Numbered from the stretch's first letter, positions 43,278 through 51,871 are shown. The stretch: DNA of 64,000 nt from an uncultured beta proteobacterium (GCA_903828235.1 CAIKLM010000130.1:1-64000); one strand, 5' to 3'. Numbers and translations are program-made. Notes: generated from the letters alone by a model not told the origin.

Positions 43278-44358
43278 ACCCCGCGCCGCGCCCTCGCAGG
43301 CCATGACGCTGGCCTCGCCGGTGCTGGCGCTGCTGCTGACGGCCGCGGTGGCGGCACTGATCCTCGCCGGGCTGGGCAAGGACCCGCTGTCGGGCCTGCA
43401 GGTGCTCTTCCTGGAGCCGCTGTCCGACCGCCGCCAGATCACCGAGGTGCTGCTCAAGGCCACGCCGCTGATCGTCATCGCGCTCGGCCTGGCGGTGTGC
43501 TACCGCGCCAACGTGTGGAACATCGGCGCCGAGGGGCAGTTCCTGCTGGGCTGCGTGGGCGGCGGGGGGCTGGCGCTGTGGCTCACCGGGCTGGCTCAGC
43601 AGGGCATCGTGCTGCCCAAGCCGCTGGGCGTGACGCTGGTGCTGCTGGCCGGCATGCTGGGCGGCCTGCTGTGGGCGGCGCTGGTGGCGCTGCTGCGCGA
43701 CCGCTTCAACGCCAACGAGATCCTCGTCAGCCTGATGCTCGTCTACGTGGCGCAGCAGGTGGTCAACGCGCTCGTCTTCGGCCCCTGGAAAGACCCGCAG
43801 GGCTTCAACATGCCGCAGACGGCGCTGTTCCACGCCAGCCTGCACCTGCCGCCGCTGGTGGAGCGCTCGCGGCTGCACGTGGGCCTGGTGATCGCGCTGG
43901 TGCTGGCGGTGCTGGCGACGCTGTTCCTGTTCCGCAGCTTCCGCGGCTTCCAGCTGCAGGTGGGCGGCCTGGCGCCGGCGGCGGCGCGGTATGCGGGCTT
44001 CTCGTCGCGCGCGGCGCTGTGGACGGCGCTGCTGCTGTCGGGCGCGCTGGCCGGCCTGGCGGGCGCCATGGAGGTGGCGGGCCCGATCAAGCAGGTCACC
44101 CCCTACCTGAGCACCGGGCTGGGCTTCACCGCCATCATCGTGTGCTTCGTGGGCCGGCTGCACCCCCTGGGCATCGTCGCGGCCGGCGTGCTGCTGTCGC
44201 TGATGCTGATCGGCGGCGAGCTCGCGCAGAGCCGCCTGGGCCTGCCCAACGCCATGGCCAGCGTGCTGCAGGGGCTGCTGCTGCTCATCCTTCTGGCCTG
44301 CGACACCTTCATCCACCAGCGCCTGCGCTGGGTGCCCACCCCGAGGCGAGCCGCATGA
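43264..44358 (+). CDS. Nucleoside/purine ABC importer, permease 1
   Basis: This 364-residue branched-chain-type permease (YufP-like) has eight to ten membrane helices. The segment VCYRANVWNIGAEGQFLLG near residue 80 and the loop LRDRFNANEILVSLMLVYVAQ are the conserved family motifs. The GGLAPAAARYAGFSSR coupling loop contacts the ATPase. Its start overlaps the ATPase gene by 14 bases with GGAGG ahead of the ATG. It acts as a heterodimer with permease 2. Substrate is inferred from the purine island. Confidence 0.92.
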   Translation: MLRLEPRAAPSQAMTLASPVLALLLTAAVAALILAGLGKDPLSGLQVLFLEPLSDRRQITEVLLKATPLIVIALGLAVCYRANVWNIGAEGQFLLGCVGGGGLALWLTGLAQQGIVLPKPLGVTLVLLAGMLGGLLWAALVALLRDRFNANEILVSLMLVYVAQQVVNALVFGPWKDPQGFNMPQTALFHASLHLPPLVERSRLHVGLVIALVLAVLATLFLFRSFRGFQLQVGGLAPAAARYAGFSSRAALWTALLLSGALAGLAGAMEVAGPIKQVTPYLSTGLGFTAIIVCFVGRLHPLGIVAAGVLLSLMLIGGELAQSRLGLPNAMASVLQGLLLLILLACDTFIHQRLRWVPTPRRAA

Positions 44359-45275
44359 ACGAGACCGCCCTGCTCATCAACACGGCGCTGGCCAGCGGCA
44401 CCACGCTGGCGCTGGCGGCCCTGGGCCTGCTGATCAACGAGCGCGCGGGCGTGCTCAACCTGGGCGCCGAGGGCATGATGCTCGTGGCGGCGGTGGCCGG
44501 CTTCGCGATCGCGTTCACCACCGGCAGCGACACGCTGGGCTTCGTGGCCGCGGCGCTGGCCGGCGCGGCGCTGGCCGCGGTGTTCGGGCTGCTGGTGATC
44601 TTCCTCAACACCAACCAGTACGCCACGGGCCTGGCGCTCAGCCTGTTCGGCTACGGCTTCTCGGCCTTCGTGGGCGTGGGCATGGTGGGGCAGTCGCTCA
44701 GCGCGCGGCAGCAGCACGCCATCCCCGTGCTGTCGGACCTGCCCTTCGTGGGGCCGGCGCTCTTCAGCCATCACCCCATGGTCTACGTGGCCATGGCGCT
44801 GACGGCCGGCATCGCCTGGTTCTTCTACCGCACCCGCTCGGGCCTGCTGCTGCGCGCCATCGGCGAGAACCCCGAGCCCGCGCACGCCCTGGGCTACCCG
44901 GTGCGGCTGATCCGCCTGGCCGCCGTGTGCGCCGGCGGCGCGCTGTGCGGGCTGGCCGGGGCCTACGTGTCGCTGGTGACGGCGCCGCTGTGGGTGGAGG
45001 GCCTGACGGCCGGCCGCGGCTGGATCGCGCTGGCGCTGACCGTCTTCGCCACCTGGCGGCCGGCGCGGGCGCTGCTGGGCGCCTACCTGTTCGGCGGCGT
45101 CACGGTGCTGCAGCTCAACCTGCAGGCGCAGGGCGTGGCGGTGTCGAGCCACCTGCTGACCATGCTGCCCTACATCGCCACCATCGTCGTGCTGGCGCTG
45201 ATCAGCCGCAACGCGGCCTTCATCCGCCTGAACATGCCCGCCTCGCTGGGGAAGCCTTTCCGCCCCGGCTCATAA
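44355..45275 (+). CDS. Nucleoside/purine ABC importer, permease 2
   Basis: This 306-residue permease (YufQ-like) has about eight helices. The motif LLINERAGVLNLGAEGMMLV near residue 24 parallels the one in permease 1, and FYRTRSGLLLRAIGENPEPAHALGY is the coupling loop. The start overlaps the stop of permease 1 by four bases (ATGA). The gene ends 33 bases before the lipoprotein gene. All four transporter genes are thus in one transcript with LysR and guaD. Confidence 0.92.
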   Translation: MNETALLINTALASGTTLALAALGLLINERAGVLNLGAEGMMLVAAVAGFAIAFTTGSDTLGFVAAALAGAALAAVFGLLVIFLNTNQYATGLALSLFGYGFSAFVGVGMVGQSLSARQQHAIPVLSDLPFVGPALFSHHPMVYVAMALTAGIAWFFYRTRSGLLLRAIGENPEPAHALGYPVRLIRLAAVCAGGALCGLAGAYVSLVTAPLWVEGLTAGRGWIALALTVFATWRPARALLGAYLFGGVTVLQLNLQAQGVAVSSHLLTMLPYIATIVVLALISRNAAFIRLNMPASLGKPFRPGS

Positions 45276-45308
45276 TTTCGTTACCCACCCACCCAGGAGA
45301 GAGCCCCG

Positions 45309-46457
45309 ATGAACGAGCAGATGACCCGCCGCCTGTTTGCGATGGCCGGCCTTGCGGCTGCGGCCGTGCTGGCCGGTTGCGGCAAGAAGGAAGCCCCGCC
45401 GCCCCCCGCCGCGCAGGCCCCGGCCGCCGCCAGCGCCCCCAAGCCCGAGCCGCTGAAGGCGGCCTGGGTGTACATCGGCCCGGTCGGCGACGCCGGCTGG
45501 ACCTTCGCCCACGACCAGGGCCGCAAGGCCGTGGAGGCCGAGTTCGGCGACAAGGTCAAGACCACCTTCGTCGAGAAGGTGCCCTACGCCGACGGCGAGC
45601 GCGTGATCCGCGACCTGGCCGCCCAGGGCAACAAGGTCATCTTCGCCACGAGCTTCGGCTACATGGACGCCATGCTCAAGGTGGCCGGCGAGTTCCCGAA
45701 CGTCAAGTTCGAGCACGCCACCGGCTACAAGACGGCGCCGAACATGCGCGTCTACGATGCCCGCTTCTATCACGACGCCTATGTCAGCGGCATCATCGCC
45801 GGCGGCATGACGAAGACCAACACCCTGGGCTTCGTCGCCAGCTTCCCCATCCCCGAGGTGCTGCGCAACATCAACGCCTTCACGATGGGCGCGCAGAGCG
45901 TCAACCCGAAGATCAAGACGCGCGTCGTCTGGATCAACAGCTGGTTCGACCCCGAGAAGGAAGGCGCGGCCGCGCAGGAGCTCATCAACAAGGGCGCCGA
46001 CGTGCTGCTGCAGAACACCGACTCCACCGCCGTGCTGCAGACGGCCGAGAAGAACGGCAAGTTCGCCTTCGGCTGGGACAGCGACATGAGCAGCTACGCG
46101 CCCAAGGCGCACCTGGCGAGCAACATCGTCGACTGGGGCCCGTACTACAAGAAGTCCATCAAGGAAGTGATGGACGGCACCTGGAAGGGCGAGCAGCGCA
46201 CGATCTGGGGCAAGCCCGAGGGCGCCAACGACGTGATCAAGATCGCCGACTTCGTGCCCGCCGAGCTCAAGGCCAAGGCCGAGGCCGCCAAGGAAGGCAT
46301 CAAGACCGGCGCCATCGAGGTCTTCACCGGCCCCATCGTCGGTGCCGACGGCAAGGAGCGCCTGGCCAAGGGCACCAAGGCCGACCAGGCCTGGAAGGAC
46401 AAGGTCGACTTCTACGTCAAGGGCGTCGAGGGCAAGATCCCCAGCGGCGGCAAGTAA
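45309..46457 (+). CDS. BMP-family substrate-binding lipoprotein
   Basis: This 382-residue protein has a lipoprotein signal (MAGLAAAAVLAGC) with the lipobox Cys at residue 24, then a Lys/Pro/Ala-rich linker. The BMP/PnrA domain has AAWVYIGPVGDAGWTFAHDQGRKAVE, NKVIFATSFGYMDA, YVSGIIAGGMTKTNTLGFV and GWDSDMSSYAP. It captures the substrate of the adjacent importer in the periplasm. Family members bind nucleosides or purine bases. CAGGAGAGAG precedes the ATG. A strong hairpin with a T-run follows the gene, which marks the end of the operon. Confidence 0.93.
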   Translation: MNEQMTRRLFAMAGLAAAAVLAGCGKKEAPPPPAAQAPAAASAPKPEPLKAAWVYIGPVGDAGWTFAHDQGRKAVEAEFGDKVKTTFVEKVPYADGERVIRDLAAQGNKVIFATSFGYMDAMLKVAGEFPNVKFEHATGYKTAPNMRVYDARFYHDAYVSGIIAGGMTKTNTLGFVASFPIPEVLRNINAFTMGAQSVNPKIKTRVVWINSWFDPEKEGAAAQELINKGADVLLQNTDSTAVLQTAEKNGKFAFGWDSDMSSYAPKAHLASNIVDWGPYYKKSIKEVMDGTWKGEQRTIWGKPEGANDVIKIADFVPAELKAKAEAAKEGIKTGAIEVFTGPIVGADGKERLAKGTKADQAWKDKVDFYVKGVEGKIPSGGK

Positions 46458-46493
46458 GGCCACCGCCCGGCCGCGCCGCGGCCGGACCCCACC

Positions 46494-46517
46494 AGGGCGC
46501 CCTCGGGCGCCCTTTTT
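46494..46517 (+). terminator. Rho-independent terminator of the guaD-importer operon
   Basis: AGGGCGCC (46494-46501), loop CTCG and GGCGCCCT (46506-46513) form an 8-base GC stem, followed by further T residues to 46517. It lies 37 bases after the lipoprotein stop. It is the clearest intrinsic terminator in the window. Confidence 0.85.
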
Positions 46518-46541
46518 CATGCCCCGGCGGGGCCGGCGGCC

Positions 46542-46859
46542 TCAGGTCTTCGCGGCCGGCTTGCGGATGATGGTCCGCTGGAACCAGGCGTCGTTCATGC
46601 GGCCCAGGAAGTCGGGGTCGACCGGGAAGCCGGCTCCGTTGCCCAACACCGACTCGTTGCCGCACAGCGGGCACAGGGCGGTCTGCCGCTTGATCGCCTC
46701 GGGGTCGTCGAGCTCGTCGAAGTGCAGGCCGGTCCAGGCGACCACGGACTCGGGTGGAAAGGTCTGCAGGCAGTGGCAGCAGCCGCACATGTTGCTGGCC
46801 TGGATCTGCACCCAGTTGTTGGTGAGGTACCGGTAGGCAACGAGCAGTTCGTTCTTCAT
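46542..46859 (-). CDS. Cys-rich small protein, putative zinc-binding
   Basis: I do not recognise this 105-residue cytoplasmic protein by name. It carries two Cys pairs typical of a zinc ribbon: CGCCHC near residue 25 and CPLCGNESVLG near residue 62. Between them is FPPESVVAWTGLHFDELDDPEAIKRQTA. The end has DPDFLGRMNDAWFQRTIIRK. The ATG at 46859 was chosen as the first Met of the conserved-looking part. It stands alone between the importer terminator and the DUF1631 gene. A structural zinc site with a regulatory or adaptor role is the best guess. Confidence 0.7.
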   Translation of the reverse strand: MKNELLVAYRYLTNNWVQIQASNMCGCCHCLQTFPPESVVAWTGLHFDELDDPEAIKRQTALCPLCGNESVLGNGAGFPVDPDFLGRMNDAWFQRTIIRKPAAKT

Positions 46860-47004
46860 GGGCCCGGGCGTGCAGTCGTCAGCCCCGAGTCTCGGTCGGA
46901 ACGGGCGGCGTGGGGCGATGCGTCTGTGCACGCAGGCCCCGTGAAAACCCGCACCCCGCAAGAGGCGCGGCGTCTTTCCGCCAGGGCCGCCCGCGGCCCG
47001 GGCG

Positions 47005-49020
47005 TCACAGCACCGTGTTCCGCACCAGCGACTCCATCGCCTGGGCGCGCAGCAGGTTGTCGTCGATGCTGGTGGCCAGGCCCGCCTCGCGCAGCTTGCA
47101 CAGCATGCGTTGCGTCAGCGTGTGCGTGCGGCCGCCGTGGCGGCTCTGGAACAGGAACAGCCGCTGGTCGGGGCCCACCCAGTTCAGCCGCGCCGTCATC
47201 CACAGGCCCTGCAGGAACAGGCGGCACAGTGCGCCGGGCTTCAGCGTCGCCGCCCACTGGGCCGGGGTTGGGGGGGGCTGACCCAGGGCGTCGCAGCCGG
47301 CGCCGGCCATCGGCACGGTGGGCAGTCCGGCGTGCAGGTCGAGCATCACGGGCACCGGCAGTGGCTCGGCGCGCTCCTCCTCCCAGCTGGCGCTGGGGTC
47401 CGGCGTCGGCGGCGGCGGGTCGCGCAGGATGTCGGCCAGTTCGGCGAGCTCGGCGTCGATGCGCGGCCGCGGCAGGTCGGTGACGGCGAGGCCCTTGCCG
47501 ACCTCGCGCAGCAGCATGGCGCGCTGCGCGCGCGAGACCTTCTGCCCCGGCTGTGCCGTGGCGCGGATCAGGTCATCGACCACCACCGCCGCCGCCGCCA
47601 CCGGCTCGCTGGCGGCACCGTGCTTCAGGGCCAGGGCCGTCAAGGCCATCGTCCACGGGCCGACGAGGAAGCGCCGCAGAAGACCGCTGGTGGGCGTGCT
47701 GCGCAACTGCTGCTGGATCTGGCCGCGGAGAGCCAGCTCGACCTCCTCGCGGTCGGCCTCGCGCTGGAGCACCGCCACGTCCTCGGCGCCGGGTGCCGCC
47801 GCGTGCTCCAGCAGCTCGGAGGCCAGCTGCTGCACCTCGTCGGCGGCACGCAGGCAGGCGTGGGCGTCGAGCCGCGAGCTCATGAGCAGGCGCTGCAGCA
47901 GCGCGTCCAGCGAGCGGCCGAGCACGCGCTGGTCCTGGGGGCTCATGTCGTCGTGCACGGCGGCGGCGGCCAGCAGCCGGTCGAGCAGCTGCCACCACGG
48001 GTGGGCGGGGTTGCTCCAGATCTGCGGGTCGTCGGCGGCCAGGCGCTGCGCCAGCTGCTCCAGCCGCTGCAGCAGGCCCACCATCGACGGCGACTGCGCC
48101 GTCTGCCGTCGCAGTTCGGCGAACAGGCGCCGCATCAACTCCTCGGCCGCGGCCTTCGGCAACAGCGGGGCACCCGGCGCCGGGTCTGGCCGGGCATCGA
48201 GCCGCAGGGTCAGCTCCGCCCCGGCGCTTTCCTCCTGCGGCGGAGACTGCGTCCGCTGGGCCCAGGCCACCAGTTCGCGCATCGACTCGGCCGGCGGCAC
48301 CGGCGCCTCCTCGACGGCCAGCCGCTCGGCAGCAAGCTGCGCCACCCGCGCGGTGGCCGATGCGGGCGCCGACTCGTGGTCGCGGGCGATGCGGTAGCCC
48401 AAGGGGTCGACGCCGCGCTCTCCGAGCCAGGTGGCGAGCTCGGCGTAGACCTCGCGCATCTGCGTGGCCATGGCCGTGCCCAGCCCGCGCAGCAAGGCGG
48501 TGCGCATGGCGGCGTCGGGCGCGACCTCGTTCGCGGCCTCGCGCAGCGCGCGCGCGCAGGGCAACGGCCCCAGTGGGATGCAGGCCAGGTCGACCCGCTG
48601 GCGCCCGTACAGCCGGCTGCACAGGCTCGCCAGCTCGTGCTGCTCCGTCTCGGCCTCGGACTCGATGAGCTGGACGATGCGGGCGGTCTCGATCTCGTCG
48701 TCGATCTGCGTTTCCGAGATCAGCGTCAGGCCCAGGCTGGCGCCGGCCGGACTGGAGGACCCCGAGGCTGTCGGCGCCCGCCCCTCGAGCTGCGCGGCCA
48801 GGGCGGTGGTCAGGGCCTGCACCAGCTCCACGCGCCGGCGATGCAGCAGCTGCCCCAGCATGGGCGTGCTGGCGAGGCCGTTGATCGACACCGCAGCCTC
48901 TTCGCGCCGGATGAGGCGCTCGACCAGGGCCACCACCCAGTGGCCGAGGCCCTGGCGCACGGCCGCCTCGAAGGCTGCAGGGCGCGGTGCGACGGGGGTC
49001 GGGAAATCGGCAAGGTTCAC
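47005..49020 (-). CDS. DUF1631-family protein
   Basis: This 671-residue, mostly helical cytoplasmic protein contains the features of DUF1631: LIESEAETEQHELASLCSRLYGRQ near residue 118, GLLRRFLVGPWTMALTALALKHG near 455, and the C-terminal WMTARLNWVGPDQRLFLFQSRHGGRTHTLTQRML that resembles a PilZ-like domain. Members occur widely in beta- and gammaproteobacteria and may respond to cyclic di-GMP, but function is unproven. The start is GTG (49020), preceded by GGAGC. The middle is rich in Ala, Leu and Arg with low-complexity linkers. It appears monocistronic. Confidence 0.85.
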   Translation of the reverse strand: MNLADFPTPVAPRPAAFEAAVRQGLGHWVVALVERLIRREEAAVSINGLASTPMLGQLLHRRRVELVQALTTALAAQLEGRAPTASGSSSPAGASLGLTLISETQIDDEIETARIVQLIESEAETEQHELASLCSRLYGRQRVDLACIPLGPLPCARALREAANEVAPDAAMRTALLRGLGTAMATQMREVYAELATWLGERGVDPLGYRIARDHESAPASATARVAQLAAERLAVEEAPVPPAESMRELVAWAQRTQSPPQEESAGAELTLRLDARPDPAPGAPLLPKAAAEELMRRLFAELRRQTAQSPSMVGLLQRLEQLAQRLAADDPQIWSNPAHPWWQLLDRLLAAAAVHDDMSPQDQRVLGRSLDALLQRLLMSSRLDAHACLRAADEVQQLASELLEHAAAPGAEDVAVLQREADREEVELALRGQIQQQLRSTPTSGLLRRFLVGPWTMALTALALKHGAASEPVAAAAVVVDDLIRATAQPGQKVSRAQRAMLLREVGKGLAVTDLPRPRIDAELAELADILRDPPPPTPDPSASWEEERAEPLPVPVMLDLHAGLPTVPMAGAGCDALGQPPPTPAQWAATLKPGALCRLFLQGLWMTARLNWVGPDQRLFLFQSRHGGRTHTLTQRMLCKLREAGLATSIDDNLLRAQAMESLVRNTVL

Positions 49021-49130
49021 GGAAGCTCCGGTCGGCGAACGTCGGCGGCGTGGGCGGAAGCCCGGCCGTACAGACCAGATTCGGCCGCCGCGGGCCAAAC
49101 TTGAGTGGCGCTGCGGCAGCGGCGAGGCCG

Positions 49131-50108
49131 TCAGCGAACCGGGTTCACGCCCAGCGTCCAGGCCACCAGCGTGAAGCTGCCGAACGCCAGCACCGTGCTC
49201 GTCATGATGATGCGGGCGATGCGGCCGTTGTCGGCGCCGAAGCGCTCGGCCAGCAGCGAGACGTTGCTGGCGCTGGGCAGTGCCGCTGCCAGCGTGAGCA
49301 CCAGGATCTGGAAGCCCGTGACCGGCGCGCCAAGCTGCCGTGCGCCGAGCGCGAGCAGTGCCACCAGCAGGGGGTGCACGAACAGCTTCACCAGCGCCAC
49401 GGGCACGAAGTCGACGGCCGGCGTGCGTCGGCTCACGTGCTGTCCGGCGCGGTGCAGCACGGCGCCGATGGTGAACAGGGCCACCGGGGTGGCCGCGCCC
49501 GCCAGCAGGTCGACCACGGCCTGTGCCGGGGCCGGCAGTGCCAGCCCGAAGGTCCCGAACACCGCGCCCAGCGCGATGGACCACGGCAGTGGGTTCGACA
49601 GCGCCCCGCGCAGCGCGCGCACCGCCGCCGCCCGCGCGCCGCCGGCCCCGGCAGCGCCGGCCTGTGAGGCCTGCGCCAGTGCAATGCACAGCGAGCTCAC
49701 CACGAACAGGTCCACCAGCAGCGTCACCACCAGCGGCCCCACCGCCCCCGGGCCGAGCAGCGCCACCAGCATCGGCACGCCCATGAAGCCGGTGTTCGGG
49801 AACACCGCCACCAGCGCGCCGAAGGCGGCGTCCTTCAGGCCCACGCGCTCGTTCAGGCTCCAGGTCACGACCACGGCCACCAGCAGCAGCGCCGCGGCCA
49901 GGTACACCGCCATCAGCACCGGGTTGAGCAGCTCGACGATGGGCGTGCTGGCGCCGAAGCGGAACAGCATGCACGGCAGCGCGAAGTACAGGACGAAGGC
50001 GTTGAGCCCGGGGATGGCGCTCTCGGGCAGCACGTGCCGGTGCGCGGCCACGTAGCCGCACAGCACGAGCGCGAAGAACGGAATGGTGACGGCCAGGATC
50101 GCCTGCAT
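49131..50108 (-). CDS. AEC-family (auxin efflux carrier-type) transporter
   Basis: This 325-residue inner-membrane protein has about ten helices in two five-helix halves. VTIPFFALVLCGYVAAH opens the first half, with FVLYFALPCMLFR and VAVFPNTGFMGVPMLVALLG. The second half has NPLPWSIALGAVFG, FTIGAVLH and LALAAALPSASNVSLLAERFG-like (here TLAAALPSASNVSLLAERFG). Bacterial AEC proteins move small organic acids such as malonate or malate. The neighbours (DUF1631, riboflavin synthase) give no substrate hint. The ATG at 50108 lacks a Shine-Dalgarno sequence but has a near -10 hexamer. Confidence 0.9.
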   Translation of the reverse strand: MQAILAVTIPFFALVLCGYVAAHRHVLPESAIPGLNAFVLYFALPCMLFRFGASTPIVELLNPVLMAVYLAAALLLVAVVVTWSLNERVGLKDAAFGALVAVFPNTGFMGVPMLVALLGPGAVGPLVVTLLVDLFVVSSLCIALAQASQAGAAGAGGARAAAVRALRGALSNPLPWSIALGAVFGTFGLALPAPAQAVVDLLAGAATPVALFTIGAVLHRAGQHVSRRTPAVDFVPVALVKLFVHPLLVALLALGARQLGAPVTGFQILVLTLAAALPSASNVSLLAERFGADNGRIARIIMTSTVLAFGSFTLVAWTLGVNPVR

Positions 50109-50117
50109 CGGGGCGGG

Positions 50118-50123
50118 AGTATC
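50118..50123 (-). promoter_or_regulatory. -10-like hexamer for the AEC transporter gene
   Basis: On the minus strand GATACT ends 9 bases before the ATG at 50108, and the intervening CCCGCCCCG has no Shine-Dalgarno sequence. It is another case of the near-start promoter pattern. Confidence 0.3.
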
Positions 50124-50317
50124 CCAGCGCCGCCAGGCCGGCCCGCGCGGTGCCGCGCCGCGCCACGCGGCCCTGCCGGCCGCCGCGCCGAGGTGGCCGG
50201 CCGCTTGCGCGCCCGCGCACACGGCGATCCTGCAGCCTCGGCCGTGGCGCGATGGCGACACGCCTGCCGCAGCCGCGCCGCGCGGGCGGCGCTGGGCCCC
50301 TTCTGCCGAGTGGCGGG

Positions 50318-51040
50318 TCAGCGCGCCGGCGGCAGGCGTGCCGGGGGGCGCGCCAGATCGTCCAGGCGCAGTCCGCGCTCGGCCAGCAGCGACTCGACGG
50401 CCTGCGTCAGCGGGCCCAGGCGCTCGGCCACGGCGTCGCGCACGGTGTCGACGAAGACCTGCGCCGAGCGCTCGATCTCGATGTGCACCGCGTCGCCCTC
50501 GGCCTTGGCACCGAAGGTCGTCATGCGCAGCGTCTCGGGGATCAGCCAGACCTCGAACCAGCCGCTGCCGTCGCGTTCCCGTGCGGCCTCGGCCACGGTG
50601 AGGCTGGCCCCGTTGACGGCGATGTAGCCCTTGGCAAACACGTAGCGCATCCAGGGCGCCGGCACCGCCAGGCGCAGCACGCGGTTGTTCTCGGGGCGGC
50701 GCACCTGCACCACGGTGGCCATGAAGTCGACGTGGCCCGACAGCGGGTGGCCGCCGATCTCGGCACCGTCGCGCGCCGCGCGCTCGACGTTGACGGCGCT
50801 GCCCACCGCCAGCGTGCCCAGGGTGGTGAGCGCCAGGCTCTGCTGCATCACGTCGAAGCAGGCCTGGCCGGGCGTCGGGCGCGCCGTCACGGTGAGGCAC
50901 ACGCCGTCGACGGCCACGCTGGCACCCAGCGCCAGACCTTCGTCGAAACCCGCGGGAAGCTGCAACGCGAAGCTGCGCAGGCCCGTGCGGTCTTCGATCT
51001 GGGCGATGCGGGCGATGCCCTGAACGATGCCGGTGAACAT
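50318..51040 (-). CDS. ribE: Riboflavin synthase, alpha subunit (E. coli RibC/RibE type)
   Basis: This 240-residue enzyme dismutates two 6,7-dimethyl-8-ribityllumazines to riboflavin. It has two lumazine-binding repeats: MFTGIVQGIARI with GASVAVDGVCLTV and GHPLSGHVDF, then KGYIAVNGASLTV and IPETLRMTTFG. Details such as DVMQQSLALTTLGTLAVGSAVNVERAA follow the E. coli-type enzyme. It is about 27 residues longer at the C-terminus (LLAERGLRLDDLARPPARLPPAR). No other rib gene or FMN riboswitch is near. A second synthase in a rib operon elsewhere would make this one a paralogue. Confidence 0.92.
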   Translation of the reverse strand: MFTGIVQGIARIAQIEDRTGLRSFALQLPAGFDEGLALGASVAVDGVCLTVTARPTPGQACFDVMQQSLALTTLGTLAVGSAVNVERAARDGAEIGGHPLSGHVDFMATVVQVRRPENNRVLRLAVPAPWMRYVFAKGYIAVNGASLTVAEAARERDGSGWFEVWLIPETLRMTTFGAKAEGDAVHIEIERSAQVFVDTVRDAVAERLGPLTQAVESLLAERGLRLDDLARPPARLPPAR

Positions 51041-51100
51041 GGCTAGGGAGCTTACCCCAGCGGGCCGGGCCGTCGTCGTGGCCCGCTCAGGGCCGGCGGC

Positions 51101-51319
51101 TCACCGCGAAGACATCCCCTGTGTCGCCGGATCGGGGTGCCGGGCCAGGGGGAACAGCGCCTGGATGGCGCGCAGGGCCTCGGGCTCCAGATGGGGAAAC
51201 AGGTCCGCCAGCGCCCGATGCGCCTCGGCCTCGCGCAGCAGCGCATCGTCGGCCGCGGGACGTCGGTCCGCCGGCGCGCGGAACGGGCCGGCGGGCGTAA
51301 CGGCGGTGCGGTGCGGCAT
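51101..51319 (-). CDS. Small hypothetical protein (72 aa)
   Basis: This short protein (MPHRTAVTPAGPFRAPADRR at the start, then LLREAEAHRALADLFPHLEPEALRAIQALFPLARHPD) has an unstructured N-terminus and an amphipathic helical C-terminal half. The reason to believe it is a strong ribosome site, CAGGAG, eight bases before the ATG at 51319. It has no transmembrane segment or Cys. I know no family. It lies downstream of another small gene on the same strand and upstream of riboflavin synthase. Confidence 0.5.
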   Translation of the reverse strand: MPHRTAVTPAGPFRAPADRRPAADDALLREAEAHRALADLFPHLEPEALRAIQALFPLARHPDPATQGMSSR

Positions 51320-51447
51320 CGGGCAACTCCTGTGGGATGGGGCTCGCTGCGGGCGTGTGGCGTGGCGGCAGTCTCTGGCGGCGGTGTGTCGCCGCGATGT
51401 CGGTGCCGCGATCGGTGCGAGGACCGGTCGCCGCCCGGGCCGCCCCT

Positions 51448-51798
51448 TCAGAACGCGCGCAGCGCCACCGCCAGTGCCGCCACGCTGACCAGCAGCACCA
51501 GGGCAAAGGCGATCGGCTCCAGGCGCTGGGGGCTCCTGCGTGCGCCGACCAACAGGTTGTCGGCCTCGACGGCCCGACCTTGAGCCTGCGGCCCGCGGCC
51601 CGGCACGTTCGCCAGATGACGGCGGCCGTTCAGCCCGTACGCGGGCGGGCGGGGCGGCTCGACCGCCTCGGCGGCGCCGACCACGAGCTTGAGTCGGGCG
51701 TCCGCGCGACCTCGAGCCGCCTTCGCACCGGAAGACGGAGCCGGGGCGGGCCCCCGCTGCAGCGGGAGGTCGTCGAAGGCCTGGGGCATCGTGTTCAT
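51448..51798 (-). CDS. Hypothetical protein with C-terminal membrane anchor
   Basis: This 116-residue protein has a polar, Pro/Ala/Arg-rich body (for example PLQRGPAPAPSSGAKAARGR) and one hydrophobic C-terminal helix, PIAFALVLLVSVAALAVALRAF, which would anchor it in the inner membrane with the body in the cytoplasm. I chose the ATG at 51798 (MNTMPQ); a Met three residues later is also possible. No clear ribosome site helps. It is divergent from the P450 gene. I recognise no family, and the call rests on the tail anchor and codon-position bias. Confidence 0.45.
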   Translation of the reverse strand: MNTMPQAFDDLPLQRGPAPAPSSGAKAARGRADARLKLVVGAAEAVEPPRPPAYGLNGRRHLANVPGRGPQAQGRAVEADNLLVGARRSPQRLEPIAFALVLLVSVAALAVALRAF

Positions 51799-51856
51799 GA
51801 AACCGGATGTTGCCGCCGTCGAGCGGCCGCGTCTTGGGCGTACGCCGCATTTGAGG

Positions 51857-51871
51857 GGTGACGTTTTCACC
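51857..51871. promoter_or_regulatory. Short inverted repeat between P450 and anchored protein genes
   Basis: GGTGACGTTTTCACC has perfect 5-base arms around CGTTT. It lies in the 196-base divergent gap, 59 bases before the anchored protein start and 123 before the P450 start. It could be an operator; short palindromes of this size also arise by chance. Confidence 0.25.

Noticed and set aside
51041-51100. Possible FMN riboswitch upstream of riboflavin synthase
   Set aside because: No RFN-element sequence blocks are visible, and the small genes upstream leave no room for its usual length.
51027-51861. Plus-strand open frames of about 150-170 codons in the ribE-P450 gap
   Set aside because: They lack ribosome sites and their composition looks like the shadow of the two minus-strand small genes.
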